A stretch of DNA of 53,394 bases. Source: Variovorax sp. Root318D1. GTDB lineage: Bacteria > Pseudomonadota > Gammaproteobacteria > Burkholderiales > Burkholderiaceae_C. Below, piece after piece: positions 16,207 to 24,145 of the stretch. A model generated the notes under the pieces. That model had not been told where the DNA came from. It saw nothing but the letters and a program-made list of their open reading frames with translations, and did not search any database. How positions within the stretch are numbered: the stretch's first letter is position 1; the number at the start of each line of letters is the position of its first letter. The position numbers were made by a program, and so were the translations under genes. Location of the stretch: NCBI RefSeq assembly GCF_001424835.1, contig NZ_LMCQ01000005.1:127724-181117 (forward strand). The letters run 5' to 3'.

Positions 16207-18276
16207 ATGAAAAACGACAAACATCAAGGCGCAACGGGCCAATCACGCTACCGAAACAAGAGCGGGGCGCAATGGCTGTCCACGCTGGCGGTTGCGTTTG
16301 GCGCAACGGCCATCGCTATTCCACAGGTGGCGGCGCAACTCGCGCGCAAGCCTTCCTACTACCAGCAGCAGAACCAGGCTGCTCCCGAGGGCGCGGCCGC
16401 GCAGCCCGCCCCGCGCGTGGCGGCTCCCGCATCGCTTGCCGCGCTGCGCAGCCGGGGCGACTTCGACAGGCTGGCTCGCGTTTACGACCCCGGCACGCCG
16501 ATGCAACTGGCCCACGTGCTGTTCGCGGTCGACCGCCAGGCCAGGCCGGTGCGCACCTATTACATCGACACGCCGCGCTACCAGCTGCATGTGCGCTTCG
16601 TGCGCGACACCGGCCTTGCGCCGCATGCCGGCAAGCGCGAGATCGACCGCAACTACCTCGCGGCAGACCGCCGCTTTCTCTTCGGCACGCTGAGCTGGCA
16701 GCAGAACATCGGCAGCTTCACCTATGAATTCTGGGAGGGCGACCAGCTCACGCCCGCGCTGCTGCGTCAGGCCGATGCAGAGGTGAAGGCCAGCTTCTTC
16801 GCGCCCGTGAAGTTCAAGACCAACTCGACGCTGCACGATCGGGTCGCCAAGGAAGCCGGCATCGACTCCGTCAGCCAGGAAGCGCTGATCCGCGAGCAGC
16901 CCTACATGCCGATGAATCTCGGCACGGCCACGGGGCGCGTGCGCATCGTGGACGAGGCCTCGGGCCCGAACGCGTTGAACGTGCTCTTGCCCGATGACAT
17001 CGCCGTGCTGCGCCAGGTGCCCATCAACCTGCCGCCCGTGGCCGGTGTGCTGACCGAGCGGCCGTCGACCGCGCTTTCGCACGTCAACCTGCTGGCCAAG
17101 GGTTGGGGCATACCCAATGCCTACGTGCGCGACGCCGCAACCGTGCTGCGCGAGCATGCCGGGCAGTGGGTGGCGCTCAGGGTCGCGGCCTCGGGCTACC
17201 AGCTGCGCCGCCTCACGCCCGACGAGGTGGCCGCGCTGCCGCCACGCAACGTGCGCAGCGCGGCCATCGGCGCGGTGCCAGGCAGTGCGAGAGCCGCCAG
17301 GCCCGACCTGCGCGAAACCCGCCTGCTGCCGCTCGCATCGCTGCGCGCGCGCAACAGCGCCCAGTGCGGCACCAAGGCCGCGAATCTGGGCGCCGTGCTG
17401 GCCGCCCGTATTCCGTCCACCACGGTGCCCGACGGCTTTTGCATTCCGTTTGCGCACTACGACCGCTTCATGCGCGCGAATGACCTGGCTGGGCGCATCG
17501 CGCGCATGCAGCAGCAGCCCGGGTTTGCGAGCGACCCACAGATCAGACAGAAGGCGCTGGCGCTGCTGCGCGACGAGATCGTCAAATGGCCGGTCGAGCC
17601 CGCCACCGCGGCCGCTTGGCGCGCTGCCTGGCATTCGCAACTGGGCGGCGGCGGTGTGTTCGTGCGCAGCTCGTCCAACTCAGAAGACCTGCCCGGATTC
17701 AGCGGCGCGGGGCTCTACAGCACGGTGCCGAACGTCAAGACCGGCGACGGGCTCGAACTCGCGGTGAAAAAGGTGTGGGCCTCGGTCTTCAACCCCGAAG
17801 CGTGGGAGGCGCGCAGCGCCGCGGGCTTCGGCGCCGAGTCGGTGCTGATGGGCGTGTTCGTGCAGACCGCCATCGATTCGGCCAACGCCGGCGTGATGAT
17901 CACGCGCGACCCCTTCGACGCGGGTCACCCCCATGTGACTTACATCTCGGCCAAGCGCGGCATCGGCATTCGCGTTGTCGAAGGCCAGCGCGTCGCTGAG
18001 CAAGTGATGTATTCGAGCTGGTCGAAAGCCATCCAGGTGCTGAGCCGCTCGGCGGAAGAAACGGCCCTGCAGCTCGACAAGGACGGCGGCGTGAAGGAAG
18101 TGCCGGTGGAAGCCGGCCGCACCGTGCTGACGGATGAACTGGTGCTGCGCCTCGCAAGCGTGGGCGCGGCCGTGAAGCGGGCATTCGGCGGCGTCGACCA
18201 GGACATCGAGTGGGCCACCGTGGGCGACCGCATCGTGCTGTTGCAGGCGCGCCCCTACGTGGAGCGGCGCCGCTGA
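16207..18276 (+). CDS. PEP/pyruvate-binding (dikinase-like) protein with N-terminal signal sequence
   Basis: A 689-residue protein. Residues 1-44 resemble a long Sec signal or anchor (WLSTLAVAFGATAIAIPQVA). A PEP-utiliser swivelling domain is at about 270-310 with a candidate phospho-His in STALSHVNLLAKGWGIPN (His292). A PPDK-type ATP-binding domain is at about 390-685, with GTKAANLGAVLA, VRSSSNSEDLPGFSGAGLYS, GVMITRDPFD and a final VLLQARPYVE. The order, swivel before ATP domain, is like glucan water dikinase and opposite to PEP synthase. No PEP/pyruvate TIM-barrel domain is present. The real acceptor is unknown; an exported ATP-dependent enzyme would be unusual. Confidence 0.8.
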   Translation: MKNDKHQGATGQSRYRNKSGAQWLSTLAVAFGATAIAIPQVAAQLARKPSYYQQQNQAAPEGAAAQPAPRVAAPASLAALRSRGDFDRLARVYDPGTPMQLAHVLFAVDRQARPVRTYYIDTPRYQLHVRFVRDTGLAPHAGKREIDRNYLAADRRFLFGTLSWQQNIGSFTYEFWEGDQLTPALLRQADAEVKASFFAPVKFKTNSTLHDRVAKEAGIDSVSQEALIREQPYMPMNLGTATGRVRIVDEASGPNALNVLLPDDIAVLRQVPINLPPVAGVLTERPSTALSHVNLLAKGWGIPNAYVRDAATVLREHAGQWVALRVAASGYQLRRLTPDEVAALPPRNVRSAAIGAVPGSARAARPDLRETRLLPLASLRARNSAQCGTKAANLGAVLAARIPSTTVPDGFCIPFAHYDRFMRANDLAGRIARMQQQPGFASDPQIRQKALALLRDEIVKWPVEPATAAAWRAAWHSQLGGGGVFVRSSSNSEDLPGFSGAGLYSTVPNVKTGDGLELAVKKVWASVFNPEAWEARSAAGFGAESVLMGVFVQTAIDSANAGVMITRDPFDAGHPHVTYISAKRGIGIRVVEGQRVAEQVMYSSWSKAIQVLSRSAEETALQLDKDGGVKEVPVEAGRTVLTDELVLRLASVGAAVKRAFGGVDQDIEWATVGDRIVLLQARPYVERRR

Positions 18277-18289
18277 GTTGGGCGGTGCC

Positions 18290-20257
18290 TTACTTGTAGA
18301 GCAGCTGCGGCAGCCAGAGCCCGATCTGCGGCCAGATGTAGAGCAGCACGATGGCCAGCACCTGGATGCCCATGAAAGGCAGCATGCCCAGGAAGATCTG
18401 GTTCAGCGTCACGTGCGGCGGGCTCACGCCCTTCAGGTAGAACGCCGCCATGGCCACCGGGGGGCTCAGGAATGCGGTTTGCAGGTTCATTGCAACCAGC
18501 AAGCCGAAGAACAGCGGATCGACGCCGAAGTTGTCGAGCAGCGGAATGAAGATGGGCATGAAGATCACGATGATCTCGGTCCACTCCAGCGGCCAGCCCA
18601 GGAGGAAGATGATCACCTGGCTCAGCACCAGGAACTGCACCTTCGTGAGGTTCATGCTCAGCACCCATTCCTCCACCAGCGCCTGCCCGCCGAGCAGCGC
18701 GAATGCCGCCGAGAAGATGGCCGAGCCCACGAAGAGCCAGCACACCATGGCCGAGGTCTTGGCCGTGAGAAACACCGATTCCTTCAGCACCGACAAGTTG
18801 AGCCGCCGGTAGGCTGCCGCAAGCAGCATGCCGCCGAGTGCGCCCATGGCCGCCGCCTCGGTGGGTGTGGCCAGGCCCATCACGATCGAGCCGAGCACCG
18901 AAAGGATCAGCAGCACCAGCGGGAAGAACGAGGCCAGCAGCATCTTGAAGATCTCGAGCCGCGCGAAGCTCAGGAACAGATAGAACAGCGTCACCAGCGC
19001 GCCGAAGATGGCGAAGGTGACCCACCACCAGGTGGGCGCCGGGCGTACCGAGGCGCCTTCGGCCGCGGGTGCGGCAGCGGCCGGGCTTGCGGCCGGTGGT
19101 TGGGCCGCGGAGGCTGCTTCGGCCGGCGCGATGGATGCGCCCGGCGGTTCCGCCAGCGGACCGGAGGAAGGCGCGTCCCCCGAAGGCGGCTCCTGCAAGC
19201 CGCCTGCCGACGGTGGTTCCTGCAGCCCGCCCGTAGAGGGGGGCTCCTGCAGTCCGCCCGCGCCTTCGGCGGTGCCGCTGCGCGTGGCGCCAATCTCCTC
19301 GATGTCGTAGCGCGCCTGAGCCTCGACCGTGGTTACGGCTTTGTAGCTGAAGCCGGCGAGCAGGAGAAAGATCACACCGGGCATTGCGACGATGGCCAGC
19401 TGCCGCAGCACGTGCGAGAACGGCACGCCAGCGTTGCGCCGGCCCTTCAGCAGCCCGACCACCGCATGCGCGGCGGGGCTTTTGGCCAGCCGCTGCGACA
19501 TCGGCGACAGCGGCACCACGCGTTCGGCCTGCGACAGCGGCGGCGCCCATTGCGGCTTCAGGCGGGCGACGATGATCACGTACACCACGTAGAGCGAGGC
19601 GAGCATCAGTCCCGGAAAGAATGCGCCCGCATACAGCTGCACCACCGAAACGCCCGCGGTCGCACCGTAGACGATCAGCAGCACCGAAGGCGGAATCAGG
19701 ATGCCCAGGCACCCCCCGGCCGTGATGGCACCCGCCGCCAGCGGCACGCTGTAGCCCGCGCGCAGCATGGCCGGCAGTGCCAGCAGGCCCATCAACGTGA
19801 CCACCGCGCCGACGATGCCGGTTGCAGTCGCAAAGATGGTGCAGGTGACCAGCGTGGCCACCGCCAGCGCACCCGGCAGCCGAGCGAGCGCCAGGTGCAG
19901 GCTCTTGAACAGCGACTCGATGAGGTTGGCGCGCTCCACCAGGTAGCCCATGAAGACGAACAGAGGCACCGCAATGAGCACGTCGTTGGCCATGGTCTTG
20001 TAGGCCGCCTGCACCATCAGGTCGAGCGTGCGGTGCCAGTCGCGGTCGTAGGCCAGCCAGGTGAAGAGCATGCCCATGCCCATCAGCGTGAAAGCCGTGG
20101 GAAAGCCCAGCATGATGGCCACCACCACCAGGGAGAGCATCAGGAGGCCCAGGTGGCCGTTGGTGATGGTTTCGGCGCTCACGAGCACCGCGGCCGCGCC
20201 GATCACGATCAGCGCCATGAACGAGAGTCCGAACCAAAGTTCGCGGCGGATCATCAT
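18290..20257 (-). CDS. TRAP transporter large permease (DctM-like) with an enlarged central insert
   Basis: 655 residues against about 430 for typical DctM. The N-terminal half (MMLGFPTAFTLMGMGMLFTW, IFATATGIVGAVVTLMGLLA) and C-terminal half (PPVAMAAFYLKGVSPPHVTL, ILALVLLYIWP-like end) are normal multi-spanning DctM sequence. Between them about 180 residues include an Ala/Pro/Glu-rich stretch with three 9-residue repeats of GGLQEPPSx (residues 334-360). It overlaps the small permease by ATGA. Together with 20254 and 20963 it forms a complete sodium-driven uptake system, probably for an organic acid. The large-insert variety is known among TRAP permeases for mannitol/chloroaromatic-type substrates, but the substrate here is open. 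Confidence 0.9.
   Translation of the reverse strand: MMIRRELWFGLSFMALIVIGAAAVLVSAETITNGHLGLLMLSLVVVAIMLGFPTAFTLMGMGMLFTWLAYDRDWHRTLDLMVQAAYKTMANDVLIAVPLFVFMGYLVERANLIESLFKSLHLALARLPGALAVATLVTCTIFATATGIVGAVVTLMGLLALPAMLRAGYSVPLAAGAITAGGCLGILIPPSVLLIVYGATAGVSVVQLYAGAFFPGLMLASLYVVYVIIVARLKPQWAPPLSQAERVVPLSPMSQRLAKSPAAHAVVGLLKGRRNAGVPFSHVLRQLAIVAMPGVIFLLLAGFSYKAVTTVEAQARYDIEEIGATRSGTAEGAGGLQEPPSTGGLQEPPSAGGLQEPPSGDAPSSGPLAEPPGASIAPAEAASAAQPPAASPAAAAPAAEGASVRPAPTWWWVTFAIFGALVTLFYLFLSFARLEIFKMLLASFFPLVLLILSVLGSIVMGLATPTEAAAMGALGGMLLAAAYRRLNLSVLKESVFLTAKTSAMVCWLFVGSAIFSAAFALLGGQALVEEWVLSMNLTKVQFLVLSQVIIFLLGWPLEWTEIIVIFMPIFIPLLDNFGVDPLFFGLLVAMNLQTAFLSPPVAMAAFYLKGVSPPHVTLNQIFLGMLPFMGIQVLAIVLLYIWPQIGLWLPQLLYK
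19178..19258 (-). repeat. 3 x 27-bp in-frame tandem repeat inside the TRAP large permease
   Basis: Units at 19232-19258, 19205-19231 and 19178-19204 encode GGLQEPPST, GGLQEPPSA and GGLQEPPSG. The units differ at synonymous positions, so this is not a fresh duplication and the protein motif has been kept. It lies in the soluble central insert. Confidence 0.85.
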
Positions 20258-20874
20258 CGCGCGCTCTCCTTGGCCGCCACCACGCGGTCGAGCGCGGCAA
20301 TGTCTTCATCCTTGACGTTGACCATCTCCTTGAGTTTCTCGACGTCGACCTCCTCCACGTCCTGCTCGCGGGAAGGCCACGCACCGCTTTGGATGCACTG
20401 CACGCAGCGAATGATCTCGACCACGCCCTGCAGCAGCAGCGTGAAGCCGGCGAGCGGAATGATGAACTTGAACGGATACAGCGGCAGCGGCTCGGCCGAG
20501 AAGGTCTGCTCGCGGATGGCGAGCGATTCGCCCGCATAGATCCAGCCGGCCCAGGTCAGCGCGACGATGCCAGGCAGGAAGAAGACGATGTAGAGCACCA
20601 GGTCCACCAGTGCCTGCGTGCGCGGGCGAAAGAATCCGTAGAGCACGTCGCCGCGCACATGGCCGTTCTTGGAGAGCGTGTACGCGCCGGCGGTCATGAA
20701 CATGGCGCCATACAGCATGATCTGCGCGTCGAGCACCCATGCATGCGGGTGATTCAGCACGTAGCGCGAAAACACCTCCCAGCTGATCAGCAGCGTGAGC
20801 AGCAGCGCGCACCATGCGAAGGTCTTGCCGATCCAGGTCGAGAAACGATCGACGGCCAACAGGAAAGATTGCAT
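20254..20874 (-). CDS. TRAP transporter small permease (DctQ-like)
   Basis: The start at 20874 (MQSFLLAV) is preceded by GAGGAG; 206 residues. Four hydrophobic segments fit DctQ (TFAWCALLLTLLISWEVFSR, LYGAMFMTAGAYTLSKNGHV, VLYIVFFLPGIVALTWAGWI, IIPLAGFTLLLQGVVEIIRC). The HVRGDV block after the second segment is typical of the family. The tail of about 35 residues is acidic (QDVEEVDVEKLKEMVNVKDE), longer than usual. It is coupled to the large permease by a 4-bp overlap. Confidence 0.9.
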   Translation of the reverse strand: MQSFLLAVDRFSTWIGKTFAWCALLLTLLISWEVFSRYVLNHPHAWVLDAQIMLYGAMFMTAGAYTLSKNGHVRGDVLYGFFRPRTQALVDLVLYIVFFLPGIVALTWAGWIYAGESLAIREQTFSAEPLPLYPFKFIIPLAGFTLLLQGVVEIIRCVQCIQSGAWPSREQDVEEVDVEKLKEMVNVKDEDIAALDRVVAAKESAR

Positions 20875-20921
20875 CGAAGAGAACTCCTCGCTGCGGCCGG
20901 CGCAGCACGGACGGGCATGAA

Positions 20922-20945
20922 GAGGGCACCGCGCCGGGTGCCCTC
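20922..20945 (-). terminator. 9-bp hairpin between TRAP binding protein and permease genes
   Basis: GAGGGCACC (20922-20930) and GGTGCCCTC (20937-20945) pair perfectly around 6 nt, in the 88-bp gap between the binding-protein stop (20963) and the small-permease start (20874). Such structures commonly raise binding-protein mRNA relative to permease mRNA by partial termination or 3' protection. Confidence 0.5.
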
Positions 20946-20962
20946 GCATCACGGGATCGGCG

Positions 20963-22078
20963 TCAGGACTTCTTCGCCCCTGAACCGAAGTAGTGGTTGT
21001 AGGCCATCTTGAAATCGACCGTGTAGTCGTTGTGCCACTGGCCGGCGCGTTCGGCAAAGGCTTTTTGCGAGTCGAGCACCTTCTTGAACATCGGGTTCTC
21101 GGCGGCCTTCTTGGCAACGGTCTTGTCCCACGACGCCAACTGCGCGCGCAGGATCGCGTCGGGCGTCTTGTAGAACTTGATGCCGGCCTTCTTGAGCTCG
21201 ATGTAGTCCTGCGAATTGCGCTGGATGGCCTTCCAGCTCATGTCGGCACTGGCGGCTTGCACCGCGTAGTCGATGATGGCCTTGAGATCGGCCGGCAGCG
21301 CCGCGAGCTTGCCCTTGTTGAACAGAACCTCGAACTGTTCGCCCGACTGGTGGAAGCTCTGCAGCATGCAGTTTTTCGCCACGTCGGGGAAGCCCAGTAC
21401 GCGGTCGCTCGAAGCGTTGTTGAACTCGGCCGCGTCGATGAGGCCGCGGTCCAGCGCCGGGACGATCTCGCCGCCCGGCAGCGGGTTCACGGCCGTGCCC
21501 ATGTCGGTGAACACATCCACGGCCAGGCCCACGGTGCGGAACTTGAGGCCCTTCATGTCTTCCACCCGCGCTACCGGCTTCTTGAACCAGCCCAGTGGCT
21601 GCGTCGGCATGGGGCCGTAGAGGTAGGAGACCACGTCCAGGTTCAGGCTCTTGTAGATCTCCTCGATCAGCGCCTTGCCGCCGCCGTAGTTGTGCCAGGC
21701 CAGCACCATGTTGGCGTCCATGCCGTAGCCGGGGCCCGATCCCCAGAGCGCGAGCGCCGAGTTCTTGCCGTACCAATAGGCCACCACGCCGTGGCCGCCG
21801 TCGAGCGTGCCCTTGGCGACGGCGTCGAGCAGCTGGAAGGCGGGCACGACGGAGCCTGCCGGCAACACTTCGATCTTCAGGCGGTTGCCCGCCATGTCAT
21901 TGACCTTCTTCGCGAAGTCTTGCGCGTACTCGTGGAAGATGTCCTTGGCCGGCCAGGTGCTCTGGAAACGCAGCGAGGTGGTCTGGGCCATGCTGACCAT
22001 CGGCGCCGACATGGCGCCGGCGGCCACGGCCGCACCCTTGAGCAGGCTGCGGCGGCGGGGTGATTTGCTGATTGTCAT
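20963..22078 (-). CDS. TRAP transporter substrate-binding protein (DctP-like)
   Basis: The start at 22078 (MTISKSP) is preceded by GAGAGA and gives 371 residues. A Tat signal is plain (SPRRRSLLKGAAVAAGAMSA, cleaved near SMAQ). The mature protein has the DctP fold signatures: LRFQSTWPAKDIFHEYAQDF, GALDGGHG-like AKGTLDGGHGVVAYWYGKN, and LKGLKFRTVG-like EDMKGLKFRTVGLAVDVFT, which includes the conserved Arg that contacts the ligand carboxylate. It delivers substrate to the permeases at 18290-20874 and is promoter-proximal in the operon. Confidence 0.92.
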   Translation of the reverse strand: MTISKSPRRRSLLKGAAVAAGAMSAPMVSMAQTTSLRFQSTWPAKDIFHEYAQDFAKKVNDMAGNRLKIEVLPAGSVVPAFQLLDAVAKGTLDGGHGVVAYWYGKNSALALWGSGPGYGMDANMVLAWHNYGGGKALIEEIYKSLNLDVVSYLYGPMPTQPLGWFKKPVARVEDMKGLKFRTVGLAVDVFTDMGTAVNPLPGGEIVPALDRGLIDAAEFNNASSDRVLGFPDVAKNCMLQSFHQSGEQFEVLFNKGKLAALPADLKAIIDYAVQAASADMSWKAIQRNSQDYIELKKAGIKFYKTPDAILRAQLASWDKTVAKKAAENPMFKKVLDSQKAFAERAGQWHNDYTVDFKMAYNHYFGSGAKKS

Positions 22079-22192
22079 GTTGTCTCTCTCCAAACAAGTT
22101 CTGACCGGAAGAAATCCTGCCCACCTTCCTGGAGTTATGTTCGGCAGGCCCAATCCGCATCTTTGGCTCGCCGGAATATGTGACAAACAGGG

Positions 22193-22212
22193 TTTTCACG
22201 AACTGGTGAAAA
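22193..22212. promoter_or_regulatory. TTTTCAC-N6-GTGAAAA inverted repeat upstream of the TRAP operon
   Basis: Perfect 7-bp arms (22193-22199 and 22206-22212) stand out as AT-rich in GC-rich DNA, in the 218-bp gap between the TRAP operon start (22078) and the rhodanese gene (22297). It looks like an operator; no regulator is adjacent, and it could serve either gene. Confidence 0.4.
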
Positions 22213-22296
22213 ATTCCATCATCCGGACGTGGCTGAGGCAAAACTCAAGGGAGCCGTCCCACGTAGTTACCCTGTCTATCGAAAGGACGCAGAGAG

Positions 22297-22707
22297 ATGA
22301 CTGAACCCGTTGGGGAAAAAGGCTATGCCGGCGACGTGACGCCCGAGCAGGCGGCGCTGTGGATGGCGAGCGGCGAGGCCGTACTGGTCGACGTGCGCAG
22401 CGACGCCGAGCGCGAATGGGTCGGCTACGTGCCCGGCGCCGTGCCGCTGGCTTGGAAGCAGTGGCCGGGCATGGCGCCCAATCCGGCCTTCGACGACGGC
22501 ATTCGTGCCGCGGGCGAGGGCAAGCAGAAGCTGGTGCTGCTGTGCCGCAGCGGCGTGCGTTCCATTGCCGCCGCCAAGCGCGCCACCGAACTCGGCTTTG
22601 AGGCCTACAACATTCTCGAAGGCTTCGAGGGCAACCCCGACGACCAGGGGCACCGCGGCACGATCGGCGGCTGGCGCAAGCGCGGCCTGCCCTGGAAGCA
22701 GAACTGA
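22297..22707 (+). CDS. rhodanese-like domain protein
   Basis: A 136-residue single rhodanese domain. The active-site loop is CRSGVRS with Cys83, and the family's DVRSDAEREWVGYVPGAVPL stretch is at 32-51. Such proteins carry sulfur as a persulfide on the Cys and take part in thiosulfate handling or Fe-S/thio-modification. The C-terminal GNPDDQGHRG-x-IGGWRKRGLPW segment is common in betaproteobacterial single-domain members. Monocistronic, ending in a bidirectional terminator. Confidence 0.9.
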   Translation: MTEPVGEKGYAGDVTPEQAALWMASGEAVLVDVRSDAEREWVGYVPGAVPLAWKQWPGMAPNPAFDDGIRAAGEGKQKLVLLCRSGVRSIAAAKRATELGFEAYNILEGFEGNPDDQGHRGTIGGWRKRGLPWKQN

Positions 22708-22713
22708 AATGAA

Positions 22714-22741
22714 AAAGGCCCGCCGGGAACGACGGGCCTTT
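22714..22741. terminator. bidirectional terminator between rhodanese and BON-LysM genes
   Basis: AAAGGCCCG (22714-22722) and CGGGCCTTT (22733-22741) flank a 10-nt loop, with A-rich and T-rich edges. It lies between two convergent genes and would serve both. Confidence 0.75.
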
Positions 22742-22754
22742 CAAGCGGGGAAGG

Positions 22755-23216
22755 TCAGAGCACCGGGATGCGCAGCTTCTGGCCCGGATAGATCTTGTCC
22801 GGGTGGCTCAGCATCGGCTTGTTCGCCTCGAAGATCGCGTTGTACTTGTTGGGATCGCCGTAGTACTTCTTCGAAATGGCCGAGAGTGTGTCGCCCTTGA
22901 CCACGTCGTGGTACTGGGCCGGCGGTGCGGCCGGGGCAACCAGGTTGTTGTCCACGCTCGTCACGTTGGCTACGTTGCCGGCGGCGAGGGCGGCTTTTTC
23001 GCTGGCTTCCTGCGAGGGGGCCTGGCCCGCCAGCGTGACAACGCCCGTCGCGGCGGTGTAGGTCACTGCGAGTCCGGTCAGGCCGAGGTTCTGGCTTTCG
23101 ATGTAGGTCTTGATGGCCGCCGCGGCCTTGGTGTTGGCGTCCGGCTCGGCGGCCTGGGCCGACGATCCGCCGAACAGTTTTTCACCGGCTTCCTTGATGA
23201 AACTGAGCAATCCCAT
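22755..23216 (-). CDS. kbp: BON-LysM protein, Kbp/YgaU-like potassium-binding protein
   Basis: The start at 23216 is preceded by AAGGAGATCACC; 153 residues. It matches E. coli Kbp (YgaU, 149 residues) across its length: an N-terminal amphipathic GLLSFIKEAGEKLFG, a BON domain at about 25-90, and a C-terminal LysM domain at about 100-152 (DVVKGDTLSAISKKYYGDPN, FEANKPMLSHPDKIYPGQKL). E. coli Kbp binds potassium in the cytoplasm and rises under osmotic stress. No signal peptide is seen, consistent with that location. Confidence 0.92.
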   Translation of the reverse strand: MGLLSFIKEAGEKLFGGSSAQAAEPDANTKAAAAIKTYIESQNLGLTGLAVTYTAATGVVTLAGQAPSQEASEKAALAAGNVANVTSVDNNLVAPAAPPAQYHDVVKGDTLSAISKKYYGDPNKYNAIFEANKPMLSHPDKIYPGQKLRIPVL

Positions 23217-23350
23217 GGTGATCTCCTTGTGCCGTGGTGGATGGAACTGGCGAATGTAGCGGCGGAACGGCAGGTGCCGGCGTAGGCCCGCGCCGCGTGT
23301 GTCAACGATGTGCCAGCATGAACGCCGACAAAGTCGCAATAATCCCGCGC

Positions 23351-24127
23351 ATGGCATCCCCCTTCCTTGCGATCGACATCGGCAACACCCGCCTCAAATG
23401 GGCTCTCTACGATGCCGCGCATCCGGGGGCTGTGCTGCAGGCGCATGGGGCCGAGTTCCTGGACCACATCGAGCGGCTGGCCGAAGGCCCCTGGGCCGAC
23501 CTGCCCGCCCCCGGTTCCATGCTGGGCTGCGTGGTGGCGGGCGATGCGGTGCGCCGCCGCGCCGAGGAGCAGATCGAGGAGCGCTTCGACTGCGCGCCGC
23601 GCTGGGTGGTGTCGAGCGCGGCCGAGGCCGGCATCGTCAACGGCTACGACCATCCCACGCGGCTGGGCGCCGACCGCTGGGTGGCGATGATCGGTGCGCG
23701 ACAGCGGATGCTGGACGCCGGGCCGGCGCGGCCGATGGTGGTGGTGATGATTGGCACGGCCGTCACGGTTGAGGCCATCGATGCCAGCGGCAAGTTCCTG
23801 GGCGGGTTGATCCTGCCGGGCCACGGCATCATGCTGCGCGCGCTCGAATCGGGCACAGCCGGGCTGCACGTACCCACCGGCGAGGTGCGCGAATTTCCGA
23901 CCAACACCAGCGACGCGCTCACCAGTGGTGGCACCTATGCCATTGCGGGCGCCGTCGAGCGCATGGTGCAGCACGTGCGCTCGCACTGCGGCGCCGAGCC
24001 CGCCTGCTACATGACGGGCGGCGCTGGCTGGAAGATGGCGCCCGTCATGAACGGCGACTTCGAACTCGTCGAAAGCCTGATCATGGACGGACTCCTGGTG
24101 ATCGCCCGCGAGCGCGCCGCGGGCTGA
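23351..24127 (+). CDS. coaX: type III pantothenate kinase
   Basis: It phosphorylates pantothenate in the first step of CoA synthesis. With the start at 23351 ([17 protein letters not shown]) the protein has 258 residues; ATG at 23318 is an alternative. The phosphate-binding DIGNTRLKW at 9-17, the [20 protein letters not shown] substrate region, [11 protein letters not shown] and [18 protein letters not shown] all fit CoaX. The usual birA neighbour of betaproteobacterial coaX is absent. Its stop codon lies inside a hairpin shared with the convergent hydrolase gene. Confidence 0.93.
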   Translation: MASPFLAIDIGNTRLKWALYDAAHPGAVLQAHGAEFLDHIERLAEGPWADLPAPGSMLGCVVAGDAVRRRAEEQIEERFDCAPRWVVSSAAEAGIVNGYDHPTRLGADRWVAMIGARQRMLDAGPARPMVVVMIGTAVTVEAIDASGKFLGGLILPGHGIMLRALESGTAGLHVPTGEVREFPTNTSDALTSGGTYAIAGAVERMVQHVRSHCGAEPACYMTGGAGWKMAPVMNGDFELVESLIMDGLLVIARERAAG

Positions 24128-24145
24128 GCCTTTCAAGAAGGCTCA
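24125..24145. terminator. hairpin spanning two convergent stop codons
   Basis: TGAGCCTT (24125-24132) and AAGGCTCA (24138-24145) pair perfectly; each arm includes one gene's stop codon (coaX and the serine hydrolase). There is no long T-run, so termination is only likely, not clear. Confidence 0.45.
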
